Assembly: GCA_018812355.1 (NCBI GenBank)
Contig: JAHJDQ010000165.1
Location: 1-19,027, forward strand
DNA from: Nanobdellota archaeon
Lineage (GTDB): Archaea > Nanobdellota > Nanobdellia > Woesearchaeales > GW2011-AR9
DNA length: 19,027 nt
Direction of reading: 5' to 3'
Positions 1 to 7,598 of the stretch are shown in pieces; the stretch's first letter is position 1; each line of letters starts with the position of its first letter. Made by a program: the position numbers and the translations under genes. The notes beneath the pieces were generated by a model that did not search any database, was not told where the DNA came from, and worked only from the letters and a program-made list of their open reading frames with translations.

Positions 1-2
1 CC

Positions 3-89
3 TGTACAAGAAAGCTATTGCAACAACAAGCGCGACAGACAAAGGAACAAGTTCCTGCAGATCTTCCTAGTGGGAGGTTGGAAAAATGA
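3..89 (+). CDS. C-terminal tail of an unidentified upstream gene (partial)
   Basis: Reading frame 3 is open from the window edge to a TGA at 87-89, which overlaps the eL14 start codon as ATGA. That is the usual arrangement of translationally coupled archaeal genes. The visible 28 residues begin CTRKLLQQQARQ and are polar and charged. In many archaea eL34 or a cytidylate kinase lies just upstream of eL14, so this could be the end of eL34, but the tail is too short to identify. Frame 2 is also open to a TAG at 68-70, so the frame choice rests only on the ATGA coupling. Confidence 0.35.
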   Translation, partial: CTRKLLQQQARQTKEQVPADLPSGRLEK

Positions 90-538
90 GTATTTACAAA
101 GTTGGACGATTATGTGTAAAGATTGCCGGTAGGGATGCAGGTAGAAAATGTGTTGTTGTGGAAACAATAGATGAACATTTTGTGGTTGTAGATGGCGATG
201 TACGTCGAAAGAGAGTTAACGTTAAACATCTTGAACCGCTTGCTGAAATGGTTGAGATTAAAGATAAAGCTGCTCATGAAGCAGTAAAAGTAGCTTTTGA
301 TAAACTTGGGTTGGCTGTTTGGGAAAAGAAAAGTAAGCCAGTTTCTACTCGTGCTAAGAAGCAGAAAAAGAAAAAAGTAGTTGCTGAGAAGCCGAAGAAG
401 AAAGCGAAAAAGGCAGAGCCAAAAGTTGAGGAGAAGAAAGAAGAAGTTAAAGAAACTGTAGCGGAACCTCAACCTGTTGCAGAGAAAGCAGTTGAGGATG
501 TTAAGACTGAAGAAACTGCTCCAGCAACTGAAGCTTAA
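86..538 (+). CDS. rpl14e: Large ribosomal subunit protein eL14
   Basis: This encodes a 150-residue archaeal/eukaryotic-type protein of the 50S subunit. Residues 1-35 are a KOW/SH3-like beta barrel (VGRLCVKIAGRDAGRKCVVV), followed by a basic segment with KHLEPL, which are hallmarks of the eL14 family. The core ends near residue 95. The rest is a low-complexity Lys/Glu/Ala tail: lysine-rich at about residues 95-110, then an acidic E/V/P/T-rich end. Archaeal eL14 is often under 100 residues, so the tail is an extension; eS1 in this window has a similar one. The start is supported by GGAGGT at 73-78, 7 nt upstream of the ATG. In many archaea eL14 precedes cbf5; here cbf5 lies at the other end of the window, on the other strand. 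Confidence 0.93.
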   Translation: MSIYKVGRLCVKIAGRDAGRKCVVVETIDEHFVVVDGDVRRKRVNVKHLEPLAEMVEIKDKAAHEAVKVAFDKLGLAVWEKKSKPVSTRAKKQKKKKVVAEKPKKKAKKAEPKVEEKKEEVKETVAEPQPVAEKAVEDVKTEETAPATEA

Positions 539-574
539 TTTTTTTCTATTATTTTTTATTTATTTTTATTCTGT
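539..574 (+). terminator. T-rich terminator after eL14
   Basis: A T7 run begins one base after the eL14 stop and is followed by more T-rich clusters (T6, T5). Oligo-T tracts without a strong hairpin are the normal archaeal termination signal. The region also covers the 3' end of the convergent ykgJ-like gene. Confidence 0.5.
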
Positions 575-869
575 ACAAATATGCTCTTACTAAAGGATTG
601 AACTCTCGACAAGGTTTATTTTGTGGGTAAGGTGGATAATCTCTACAAGGCTTAGGCCTGCTTGAATAAATTTTACATAAAGTTTTATTATTTTTTCTTT
701 CTAGAAATAAACAGTCGCCGTTTTCTTTTCTTTTGATAATATTATTATTCTCTTGGTCTTTTTCAAAGAAATCAGTAATATTTAGTTTTTTAATATTATT
801 TATTTCTTCAGTTGTTAAAATAACCCTAAACGTACAGCAATATCCACATCTTGCACATTCGAAATTCAT
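549..869 (-). CDS. YkgJ-type CxxCxxCC cluster protein
   Basis: A 106-residue protein of the YkgJ/UPF0153 family, which is thought to bind zinc or an iron-sulfur cluster. The N-terminus carries the signature Cys5-x2-Cys8-x2-Cys11-Cys12. Further cysteines at 53, 65, 75 and 87 include the conserved C-K-I-Y-x3-RP-x2-C segment near residues 65-75. No signal peptide or membrane segment is visible, so it is probably cytoplasmic. Its ATG overlaps the pheT stop as ATGA (866-869), so it is the last gene of the pheS-nif3-yip1-pheT operon and likely translationally coupled. The biochemical function of the family is not established. Its position suggests a role near translation or metal homeostasis, but that is inference. 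Confidence 0.82.
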   Translation of the reverse strand: MNFECARCGYCCTFRVILTTEEINNIKKLNITDFFEKDQENNNIIKRKENGDCLFLERKNNKTLCKIYSSRPKPCRDYPPYPQNKPCREFNPLVRAYLYRIKINKK

Positions 870-2506
870 AATAAAGAGAATAATTCTTCTAAATTTAATT
901 CTAATCCAACAACAGGAACTGTTAAACTCCAGTTTGTTAATACTTCCGGAGAGAATTCTCCAATTATGCCGATTGTTTTTTCTTTGAGTACAATCTCGCC
1001 CATTCTTCCAGGGATGAAGCTAGGATGTTGAGATTCTTTAACTTGACACTCTAAACCTAAGGCAACCATTAAAGCATCGAGGATTTGTTTAATTGCGGTA
1101 AAGTCAATTTTTTCATGACAAAGGGTTATCGCCAAATTATCTTCTTCTTGCACTCCAGTTTCAGTAGAACCTGGGTTAAAAATTCTACCAATTTCAAAAA
1201 TATTTTGTGGATATTCATTATGTTGATTTTCGTTTAAAGTTTTGATTAAACTTGCTAGCAAACGGTTCCTTAAATGGTTATAATCACCCAAAGCGTTCTT
1301 TAAAGGAATGATTTTCTCCTTTTTGTTCATCTTATCATTAAGTTCTTCTTTTGTCATGAGATGATAATTCTTCACTTCTAATAATTTTAATCCAATCAAG
1401 ATTTCTCTTACTTTTCGATAAAATTTTTCTAATGGATTTTCTTCGCCAATAGTGGCAACGTTAGGAATTTCTTCGACAAAATTTTCATAACCATAAGCAA
1501 TAGCAATATCTTCAGCAAGATCGACTTGATGAAGGATATCGGCACGGTAAGCGGGAATTAAAACCATTCCATTTTCGTAACCATACCCCATCTTTTCTAA
1601 CAATTCTTGGGCTTGTTTTTGTTTCAGTTCTAAGCCAAGTCTTTTATTGATATAAGTTAGGTCTAATTTCATTTTTTCTGGAGTGAGATTGGGGGTAGTT
1701 TTCTTTTCATCTTGATATTCTAATTCTAAAGAGTAAATTTCTCCGCCCATCTCAGATAAAGCAGTTACGACAATATTCAGACAAATATTTAAAGTAGAAA
1801 AATCAAATCCAGAACATTCAATAAATACTTCTTTAGTTTCTGGATTAATTTTTCCGGTAGAATGGGAATTAATGATTGGGGGCATACTAAGAATTTGATT
1901 ATTGGCATCGATGAAAAAAGGAAATTTTTCTAAACCTTCTAATAAATGGCCAAATTCTCTTCCCGCTTTATGTTGGGAAAGGATTTGCAATCCGGTCATC
2001 TCTCGTTCTGATTCTAATGGTTGGAATTTAATTTTTTGTGGATCATCGGCTTGGTAAATTATCGGAAACTTAATTTTTTCTAAAGGATAAACACCAATGG
2101 CTAACTTTTTTCTGTTCCTGCCATAAGTAATGTGTAGCTTCTCTTGAATTTGAATGATTTCTTTAATTTTTTCATCATCAAAATTTAGGTTCTTAATAAT
2201 TGCACAAGCAGTGTATGGGCGAATATCTTTTACAGAAGGTTTAATGATAACTTTTTGTTCACTTTTTTTAACTATATATTTTCTTAATCCTGTTTTTACG
2301 CCGATGAAACTGGAGAAGGCTCTGGCGAAGCCTTGTTCAGAAAGCATATCTGGACGATTAGGGAAAATTTCTACTTCTATTTCATTTCCTTCAATTTTTT
2401 CTAGATCTGTTCCGAGCATACTAATGCGGTCTTTAAGTTCTTCAAGAGGAAGCTCTTTTCCGACTAGTTGTTCAAATACTTTTTTGTTTAGTTTAACAGT
2501 AGGCAT
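866..2506 (-). CDS. pheT: Phenylalanyl-tRNA synthetase beta subunit, archaeal type
   Basis: This is the 546-residue beta subunit of the heterotetrameric PheRS (alpha2 beta2), which charges tRNA-Phe. The length fits the archaeal form (about 550), which is shorter than the bacterial subunit (about 800) because it lacks the EMAP/OB-fold and C-terminal anticodon-binding extensions. The N-terminal core shows MPTVKL and EVEIFPNRPDML near residue 50. Later segments fit the B3/B4 editing region (roughly 90-260), the B5 domain (about 280-345, ending PAYRADILHQVDLAEDIAIAYG) and the class II-like catalytic fold. The product acts in the cytoplasm with PheS, encoded about 1.4 kb upstream in the same operon. 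The start abuts the stop of the Yip1-like gene with no gap. Confidence 0.95.
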   Translation of the reverse strand: MPTVKLNKKVFEQLVGKELPLEELKDRISMLGTDLEKIEGNEIEVEIFPNRPDMLSEQGFARAFSSFIGVKTGLRKYIVKKSEQKVIIKPSVKDIRPYTACAIIKNLNFDDEKIKEIIQIQEKLHITYGRNRKKLAIGVYPLEKIKFPIIYQADDPQKIKFQPLESEREMTGLQILSQHKAGREFGHLLEGLEKFPFFIDANNQILSMPPIINSHSTGKINPETKEVFIECSGFDFSTLNICLNIVVTALSEMGGEIYSLELEYQDEKKTTPNLTPEKMKLDLTYINKRLGLELKQKQAQELLEKMGYGYENGMVLIPAYRADILHQVDLAEDIAIAYGYENFVEEIPNVATIGEENPLEKFYRKVREILIGLKLLEVKNYHLMTKEELNDKMNKKEKIIPLKNALGDYNHLRNRLLASLIKTLNENQHNEYPQNIFEIGRIFNPGSTETGVQEEDNLAITLCHEKIDFTAIKQILDALMVALGLECQVKESQHPSFIPGRMGEIVLKEKTIGIIGEFSPEVLTNWSLTVPVVGLELNLEELFSLL

Positions 2507-3124
2507 TTATGGTAATCCTCCGATTCCGGCAGCTAAACTTGTTGCAAACATAGAAAAAATAAAAACCATGTAGCCAATGATTAAAAAGACGAAGAGTACA
2601 GCAATAGGGATTAAAATTACGGCAACGCTTTTTCCCCAACTTAACTTTTGGCGATGTTTAATTCCCATCACTTGTAAAACAATGGTGTAGATTCCGGCGG
2701 CCCAATTAACAATAGGAATAACGCTAAACACGGCAGGGGCCATGGCATAAGCGATAGATTTGAAAGTTTCCATGTAACCTTGTTTTCCGCCAAAGATTAA
2801 AACAAACAAATGAGTGATTCCGGCACTGACAAACAACATGCCCCAGGAAAAAAGTAATAGAATGGGATAAAGCAAGAGAGCGAACAAGAAAATAAGGCCG
2901 ATAAAGCCGTCGCCAAGCATTCCTACTGGACCACCAACAGCACCAAAGATAAGCATAAAGAAAGCTCCAATAATTAACCATAAGAGGTACATCAGGGCTA
3001 AAGTTATTGCTTGAATTTTTAGAAAAAAGATGGAAGGTTCACGGTAGCCAATTTTTTTAGGTAATTTTTCATAAAATTCTAACGGGTCAAACATGACCTT
3101 TTTCCAAGTATTAAATAATCCCAT
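2507..3124 (-). CDS. Yip1-family integral membrane protein
   Basis: A 205-residue membrane protein resembling the Yip1 domain family. The N-terminal cytoplasmic segment has the usual form (MGLFNTWKKVMFDPLEFYEKLP). Hydrophobic segments follow at about 33-60, 70-100, 103-120, 133-152 and 168-198, giving about five membrane spans. Glycine-rich stretches such as FGAVGGPVGMLGDGF lie between spans. Its stop codon directly abuts the pheT ATG, and it lies about 20 nt downstream of the Nif3-like gene, so it belongs to the pheS operon. The function is unknown. Archaeal Yip1-like proteins are often encoded among unrelated housekeeping genes, so the operon may reflect co-expression rather than a shared pathway. 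Confidence 0.78.
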   Translation of the reverse strand: MGLFNTWKKVMFDPLEFYEKLPKKIGYREPSIFFLKIQAITLALMYLLWLIIGAFFMLIFGAVGGPVGMLGDGFIGLIFLFALLLYPILLLFSWGMLFVSAGITHLFVLIFGGKQGYMETFKSIAYAMAPAVFSVIPIVNWAAGIYTIVLQVMGIKHRQKLSWGKSVAVILIPIAVLFVFLIIGYMVFIFSMFATSLAAGIGGLP

Positions 3125-3145
3125 TTTAGTTTTCCTCCAAGTTTT

Positions 3146-3892
3146 TTAAATTGGTACTGGAACGTCAATGAATTCTGTTTCGACATTAAATTTTTCTTTA
3201 AGCAAGGGTATTAAAGCTTGCACGCCCCATACTTCAGTTTGGTAATGACCGCCAAAGATAACATTAATCTTATTCTCTTTAGCAGTATGGTAAGTAAAGT
3301 GGAGAGATTCTCCAGTAATGTAAAGGTCAGCACCAACGGCAATCGCTTGGTATAATTCTTTTGATCCTCCTCCTGAAACTAGAGCGACTTTCTTAATCTG
3401 TTCTGGACCAAAATTTAAGGTTGTGGTTTTCATATTATTTTTTTCTAGTGTCTCTTTAATTTTGGTTAAAGTGGTTTCTGTTTCACCCATAAAACCAATT
3501 GTTCTGTTATTATGATAGCCAAAAGGTTTAATTGTTTTCAATTCTAGGATTCGAGCTAGTTCAGCATTATTGCCATATTTTTCATGTCGATCTAAAGGTA
3601 GGTGAGAAGCGTAAACGGCAAGATTATTCTCAATCAAATATTTTATTTTACGGTAAGTGTCACCTTTAATATACTTAAGACCTTCCCAAATCATGCCATG
3701 GTGAACAATGAGCATTTGGCAACCTAATTGGACGGCTTTTTGGAAGGTTTCTAGGCAAGCATCAACAGCAAAACCAATTTTTTTGATCTCACCATTATTT
3801 TCTATTTGTAGTCCATTGCTAGAAGTATCTTCAATGTCGTTAATGTTCAATTCTTCATTCAAAAAATTATTTATTTCTTTTGCAGTTATCAT
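3146..3892 (-). CDS. Nif3-like dinuclear metal centre protein
   Basis: A 248-residue member of the Nif3/DUF34 family (GTP cyclohydrolase I type 2 homologues), proteins with a two-metal site and unsettled activity. Expected metal ligands are visible: HHG at residues 64-66, SHLPLD at 96-101, GE at 194-195 and GGHYQTE at 214-220. The length matches the short, single-domain archaeal and bacterial form with no PII-like insert. No signal or membrane segment is seen, so it should be cytoplasmic. The ATG lies one base after the pheS stop, indicating tight coupling. Proposed family roles include metal-dependent hydrolysis or metal insertion; the sequence alone does not distinguish them. Confidence 0.9.
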   Translation of the reverse strand: MITAKEINNFLNEELNINDIEDTSSNGLQIENNGEIKKIGFAVDACLETFQKAVQLGCQMLIVHHGMIWEGLKYIKGDTYRKIKYLIENNLAVYASHLPLDRHEKYGNNAELARILELKTIKPFGYHNNRTIGFMGETETTLTKIKETLEKNNMKTTTLNFGPEQIKKVALVSGGGSKELYQAIAVGADLYITGESLHFTYHTAKENKINVIFGGHYQTEVWGVQALIPLLKEKFNVETEFIDVPVPI

Positions 3893-3893
3893 T

Positions 3894-5429
3894 TTATTTT
3901 AACCAAGCCCTCATTGTTCTTAATTGTTTTAAATCGTTTTTGTATAATTCGCGAATGTCATTGATTTTATAATCATCCAAGATGATTCGGTCAAAACCTG
4001 GGCCCCAAGCGAGAACAGGAATATCTTTTCCGAGTAAAGGGACAACTACTTCTGGACGTAAGATGCCGGCACCTCCAAGTTCTAACCATTTCTGATGGAT
4101 GGGATGGAAAACGTCAATCTCAACACTTGGTTCAGTATAAGGAAAGAAAGCTGGTCTGAATCTTGCTTGAGGGAAACCCATCTTCTTAAAAAATTCTTTT
4201 AAATAACCTAATAGGTTTCTAAAATTAGCATTTTTATCAATAACAATCCCTTCAGTTTGGTTGAATTCAAATAAATGTGACCAGTCTAGAGCTTCGTTAC
4301 GAAAACATTTTCCTAAGGCAAAAAATTTTGCAGGTAAATCTTCTTCTTTAAGTTTAGATAAGGTTTTTGCCGATAAGACCGTAGTATGAGTTCTAAGTAC
4401 ATTCTTTTTTGCTTCTTCTTCGTTCCAAGAGTATTGCCAGCCTTTACTACCTATATTTCCACCATTTTCATGGATTGCTTTAACTTTAGTAACTAATTCT
4501 GGAGTGGGAAGTTGGCCTTTCTCTACTTCTCCTCCCAAATAAAAGGTATCTTGTAATTCTCTGACTGGATGATCTTGGGCAGTAAACAAAGCATCGAAGT
4601 TCCAGAAAGAAGTATTAACCATTTCGCCAGTCATTTCTTTAAAACCCATATCAATCCAAACTTGTTTGGCATATTCTAAAGCTTCATTGACAAAATGTTT
4701 CTTACCACGATTAATTTTAGGAACGTTAATCTCAACATCGTAAGCTCTAAATTGTTTATCTTTCCAACTACCTGTTTTTAGCATCTGAGGTGTTAAGCGG
4801 TTAAGGTATTCTCCACTAAGATCAGCGTTGGCTATTTCTTGGCCAAGTTCGGTTAGTTCTATTGTGGTTGTTTTAACTTCTTCCAGGTTGAGAAGACCTT
4901 TCCTTCTTTTCAATTCTTCAAAAGCAAATTTTTCGGTATCTTCTAGTTTTTCTAATTCTAAAGGAAATTCTTTATTGAGGAACTGTTCTTCCAGTGATGG
5001 TTGTTCCAATAGTTTTTTCCCTTGTTCGGTAATCTTGACTTGGAGGATTTCATCCTTCTGTGTTTCAATAGCAACTTTACGTTTTAATAATCCTAAACAG
5101 GCATTAACTTCTTCTCTGGTTAATTTAGATTTTTTTCGGATGACATTTAAGCCTTTAAAGTCATCATCAAGAACACTTAAGAAGATTTTTTCAGGAAGGC
5201 CTTCTTTTTGGTAATGCTCTCCGTTTTTATCAAGACTAATCATCTTTTTCTTTTCAACATTAATTTTAAGAAGTTCTTTATTTTCTAACCATTGCAAGGC
5301 ACGCATTACTTCAATTGGTTGTAAATGGGCTTTTTTTGTAATTGCAGTTAGCTCTTGCTCTTCTTTTAGTATTGGTAAAACTGTCCTTTCCAAAGGATGA
5401 AGTTTAATGATAATAGATTTAATTTCCAT
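3894..5429 (-). CDS. pheS: Phenylalanyl-tRNA synthetase alpha subunit, archaeal type
   Basis: The 511-residue catalytic alpha subunit of PheRS. The N-terminal 200 residues form winged-helix repeats typical of archaeal/eukaryotic PheS and used in tRNA binding (LPILKEEQELTAITKKA, then VIRKKSKLTREEVNACLGLL). The class II catalytic domain follows, with motif 1 around TGEMVNTSFWNFDALF, the DHPVRELQDTFYL segment, motif 2 in CFRNEALDWSHLFEFNQTEG and motif 3 in VLAWGPGFDRIILDDY near the C-terminus. It pairs with PheT from the same operon. A TATA box at 5451-5462 about 25 nt upstream of the ATG implies a nearly leaderless mRNA starting the pheS-nif3-yip1-pheT-ykgJ operon. A perfect 12-bp palindrome lies between the TATA box and the ATG. 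Confidence 0.95.
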   Translation of the reverse strand: MEIKSIIIKLHPLERTVLPILKEEQELTAITKKAHLQPIEVMRALQWLENKELLKINVEKKKMISLDKNGEHYQKEGLPEKIFLSVLDDDFKGLNVIRKKSKLTREEVNACLGLLKRKVAIETQKDEILQVKITEQGKKLLEQPSLEEQFLNKEFPLELEKLEDTEKFAFEELKRRKGLLNLEEVKTTTIELTELGQEIANADLSGEYLNRLTPQMLKTGSWKDKQFRAYDVEINVPKINRGKKHFVNEALEYAKQVWIDMGFKEMTGEMVNTSFWNFDALFTAQDHPVRELQDTFYLGGEVEKGQLPTPELVTKVKAIHENGGNIGSKGWQYSWNEEEAKKNVLRTHTTVLSAKTLSKLKEEDLPAKFFALGKCFRNEALDWSHLFEFNQTEGIVIDKNANFRNLLGYLKEFFKKMGFPQARFRPAFFPYTEPSVEIDVFHPIHQKWLELGGAGILRPEVVVPLLGKDIPVLAWGPGFDRIILDDYKINDIRELYKNDLKQLRTMRAWLK

Positions 5430-5436
5430 CTTCTTG

Positions 5437-5448
5437 GCAATATATTGC
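5437..5448. promoter_or_regulatory. Perfect palindrome GCAATATATTGC at the pheS start site
   Basis: This 12-bp perfect palindrome sits between the pheS TATA box and ATG, over or next to the expected transcription start. A repressor bound here would block initiation. The half-site core CAATATAT recurs at the adjacent TATA box. It could be chance in AT-rich DNA. Confidence 0.35.
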
Positions 5449-5450
5449 TC

Positions 5451-5462
5451 AATATATAAAAT
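5451..5462 (-). promoter_or_regulatory. TATA box of the pheS operon
   Basis: On the minus strand the sequence reads TTTTATATATT. It is centred about 27 nt upstream of the pheS ATG, the spacing expected for an archaeal leaderless promoter. Confidence 0.65.
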
Positions 5463-5530
5463 TAACTTAGAAAATAGAAAAATAAATTAAAGAATCATAA
5501 AAATTCTAAACCACGAATTTTTAGGATACC

Positions 5531-5564
5531 AAAAAAACGCTTTTTTTGAGGATAAAGAAAAAAA
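5531..5564 (-). terminator. T-rich terminator after the TrmB-type gene
   Basis: Two T7 runs on the minus strand (5558-5564 and 5531-5537) follow the stop of the regulator gene by 10-40 nt. Such runs are typical of archaeal factor-independent termination. Confidence 0.45.
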
Positions 5565-5573
5565 CTAAAAGTT

Positions 5574-6368
5574 TTACTTTAAATTCCAAGCACTATTAAA
5601 CATACCATCCATCGCTGAAGCAAAGTAAGGACTCTTCACCCAGACGCCTAAATCGTAAGAAGGATGAACCTCTTTATCATCAAGCATCATGAAAACTAAA
5701 TGACTGCTGTCAACGGTCATAAACCGAGAATTAACTTTAGTATTATGTTTCACTTCAGCAACGGCTTTTAGGCTATCAGCAATTTCTTTATTATCTTTAG
5801 TTAAAGGTGCAGAAATCTTAATCTTTACGCCTCTTTTCTTAGCTTTTTCTAAAGTTGAACGTAATCCTTCTACTTTACGCATGAAGCCTTTTTCTGTGGT
5901 AACGATATTAACACTTTTTTTGGCATCTTTAATTAACAAATCTAAGTGATTGTATAAATTGTGCCTTCCCCGCAGACAACCGGTTAGGTCGTTTGGATCA
6001 ACTAAAGCAATCCCTTGCGTATGCAAAGTTTCTAGTTCAGAAAGTAAAGGGGATTTTTTAATTCCATCTAATCTTTTAATTTTTTCTTGTGCTTCAAGGC
6101 TCATATGTTTCTTAACTCGATCGACAACTTCTCCCGGTGGAATAGCAATATATTTAATTGGTTTACCCAATTTCATAACGACAAAACCTTTTTTCTCTAG
6201 TGATTCTAGTACATCATAACTTCTTGAACGAGGAACGTCAGCGATATCAGAAAGTTCTCCAGCAGTGGAAACTCCACGACTTAATAGAGCTGCCCATAAT
6301 TTCACCTCATACAAATTTAGAGCAAAATAACGTCTTAATTTGCTTAATAATTCATCTTTTACAATCAT
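5574..6368 (-). CDS. TrmB-family transcriptional regulator
   Basis: Using the ATG at 6368 the protein has 264 residues. Residues 1-75 form a winged helix-turn-helix with the TrmB pattern: LYEVKLWAALLSRGVSTAGE, SDIADVPRSRSYDVLESLEK, then a wing KLGKPIKYIAI. A short coiled linker (about 80-105) leads to a C-terminal phospholipase-D-like effector domain with KKSVNIVTTEKGF, KKRGVKIKISAPL and a terminal SPYFASAMDGMFNSAW. In known members the C-terminal domain senses sugars or other small ligands; the ligand here is unknown. An open frame continues to 6461, but the internal ATG is preferred: it follows GAGGGGGG and matches the usual domain start. The gene stands alone downstream of Pelota. An inverted repeat in its leader may be an autoregulatory operator. 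Confidence 0.88.
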   Translation of the reverse strand: MIVKDELLSKLRRYFALNLYEVKLWAALLSRGVSTAGELSDIADVPRSRSYDVLESLEKKGFVVMKLGKPIKYIAIPPGEVVDRVKKHMSLEAQEKIKRLDGIKKSPLLSELETLHTQGIALVDPNDLTGCLRGRHNLYNHLDLLIKDAKKSVNIVTTEKGFMRKVEGLRSTLEKAKKRGVKIKISAPLTKDNKEIADSLKAVAEVKHNTKVNSRFMTVDSSHLVFMMLDDKEVHPSYDLGVWVKSPYFASAMDGMFNSAWNLK

Positions 6369-6409
6369 TTTTCCCAAACCCCCCTCTTTTTTTGCGCAAC
6401 TTGTTTTTG

Positions 6410-6427
6410 TTACTAATCTATCAGTAA
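6410..6427. promoter_or_regulatory. Candidate operator TTACT-N8-AGTAA upstream of the TrmB-type gene
   Basis: An 18-bp interrupted inverted repeat lies about 42 nt upstream of the preferred start. A TATA-like TTTTAATA sits at about 6439-6446, so the repeat would fall just downstream of it. TrmB-type regulators often bind interrupted palindromes near their own promoters. The match is short, so this is tentative. Confidence 0.3.
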
Positions 6428-6498
6428 ACCAGACTACTATTAAAAGGTTGTGGTTTTGCAAAATGTAGTAATAAAAGAGTTTTTTTAATAACTAGAGA

Positions 6499-7548
6499 TT
6501 ATAGTTTGTATCTCAACAAAGCGGCAATCCCGCCAAGACCATTTAATCTTTTTCCACTTTCATTCTTAGAAGAAATTAAATGAATTTTTCCTTGTAAAGC
6601 ATCTACTTTTTTCATCTGCTCATCTAATTCTACAAAGTGATTGTCTTCTCTTTTTTGTTTGATGAACAAGTCAGTAAGTAAAAGTTTACTAACCGCACCT
6701 GCAGTAATAGCAGTGTTAACTTCATCCCAACCATAAGCAACCGCACCTTCTTTGTTAATGGCGTTGAGTAATTCATCAAATAATTCTTTCTCTTCTCGAG
6801 TACGAGAATCTTTGAGAATCTGTTTTAGTTCTGGTTGGCGAATCACTTCGTCAAGAGCAGCTTGATCGGTTGAAGAGCAATTTGCAAGAACGATATTTTT
6901 TTTAAGTTCTGGGTTAGATATTTTTTTGATTAAATCTTCCTTATAGAAAGCAGGAGAAGCCAAAATAATTTTTTCCGGTTCATATCGGCCATTATAAACA
7001 TCTAATGCTTTGATAATCTCTTGATAAAAATCCTTACCAAGGGATTCTTTTTGTCTTTTTTTTGGCATCTCGCCTTTAATTTTTACTAAAATTTGGTAGC
7101 CAAACTTTTTGGTTAAAGCAAATAAAGCTTCTTCACGGTCAAACAGGCATAAGAGGTAATGATATTTTTTTTCGGTTGCCTCTTTTAGTTTTTGTTTTTG
7201 GTAACTCAACCAATTAACTTTTTCTAAAGTAAATTCGCTAGCTTCATCTAAAGAAATAGTATGGTGGCTATCTCTAGGAACGTCTTCTGGGCCTTCTTTA
7301 ACCAAGCCATTAATTCTTAAAGAGGTCCCTGATTCACTAAAATTAATTGTTTCTGCTTCAATTTTTAAGGTAAGTGTCTTTTTAGTTGTTTTAGCATTTT
7401 CAGAATCGCCAATCTTAATTTTACGGGTAGTTTTGCCTTTAACAAAATCTCCAGGGTCAATTAATTGGGAGAGATACCATAAATCGTCTAGTTCGCTCAC
7501 TTTAAGTTTAACGAGGCCTTTCTTAAAATCGGATTTGATAAGGTCCAT
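6499..7548 (-). CDS. pelA: Pelota (Dom34), mRNA surveillance and ribosome rescue factor
   Basis: A 349-residue eRF1-like protein that enters stalled ribosomes and, with ABCE1 and aEF1A-type GTPases, splits them and triggers no-go or non-stop decay. The N-terminal Sm-like domain (about 1-130) shows the family signature SELDDLWYLSQLIDPGDFV. The central eRF1_2-like domain (about 135-255) lacks the GGQ peptide-release motif, as expected for Pelota. The C-terminal eRF1_3-like domain ends in the typical LNGLGGIAALLRYKL. The length is normal for archaea. A TATA-like TTTTAATA at 7573-7580, about 28 nt upstream of the ATG, suggests its own leaderless promoter. Confidence 0.95.
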   Translation of the reverse strand: MDLIKSDFKKGLVKLKVSELDDLWYLSQLIDPGDFVKGKTTRKIKIGDSENAKTTKKTLTLKIEAETINFSESGTSLRINGLVKEGPEDVPRDSHHTISLDEASEFTLEKVNWLSYQKQKLKEATEKKYHYLLCLFDREEALFALTKKFGYQILVKIKGEMPKKRQKESLGKDFYQEIIKALDVYNGRYEPEKIILASPAFYKEDLIKKISNPELKKNIVLANCSSTDQAALDEVIRQPELKQILKDSRTREEKELFDELLNAINKEGAVAYGWDEVNTAITAGAVSKLLLTDLFIKQKREDNHFVELDEQMKKVDALQGKIHLISSKNESGKRLNGLGGIAALLRYKL

Positions 7549-7572
7549 AGAAAATAAAAAAAAGAAAGAAGT

Positions 7573-7580
7573 ATTAAAAC
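7573..7580 (-). promoter_or_regulatory. TATA box of pelA
   Basis: The minus strand reads TTTTAATA, centred about 28 nt before the Pelota ATG. A T8 run lies between it and the start, in the short leader or start-site region. Confidence 0.45.
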
Positions 7581-7598
7581 TTATTGTTATTTAGCTGT

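Noticed and set aside
110..472. Minus-strand open frame opposite eL14
   Set aside because: Its Phe/Leu-rich composition is the simple complement of a Lys/Glu-rich coding sequence.
2154..2573. Plus-strand open frames inside pheT and pheS (also 4828-5214)
   Set aside because: They lie antisense to strongly conserved synthetase genes, lack Shine-Dalgarno or TATA signals and have no family-like motifs.
6369..6461. Longer start for the TrmB-type regulator at 6461
   Set aside because: The extra 31 residues are not family-like, and the internal ATG has a purine-rich Shine-Dalgarno and matches the usual domain start.
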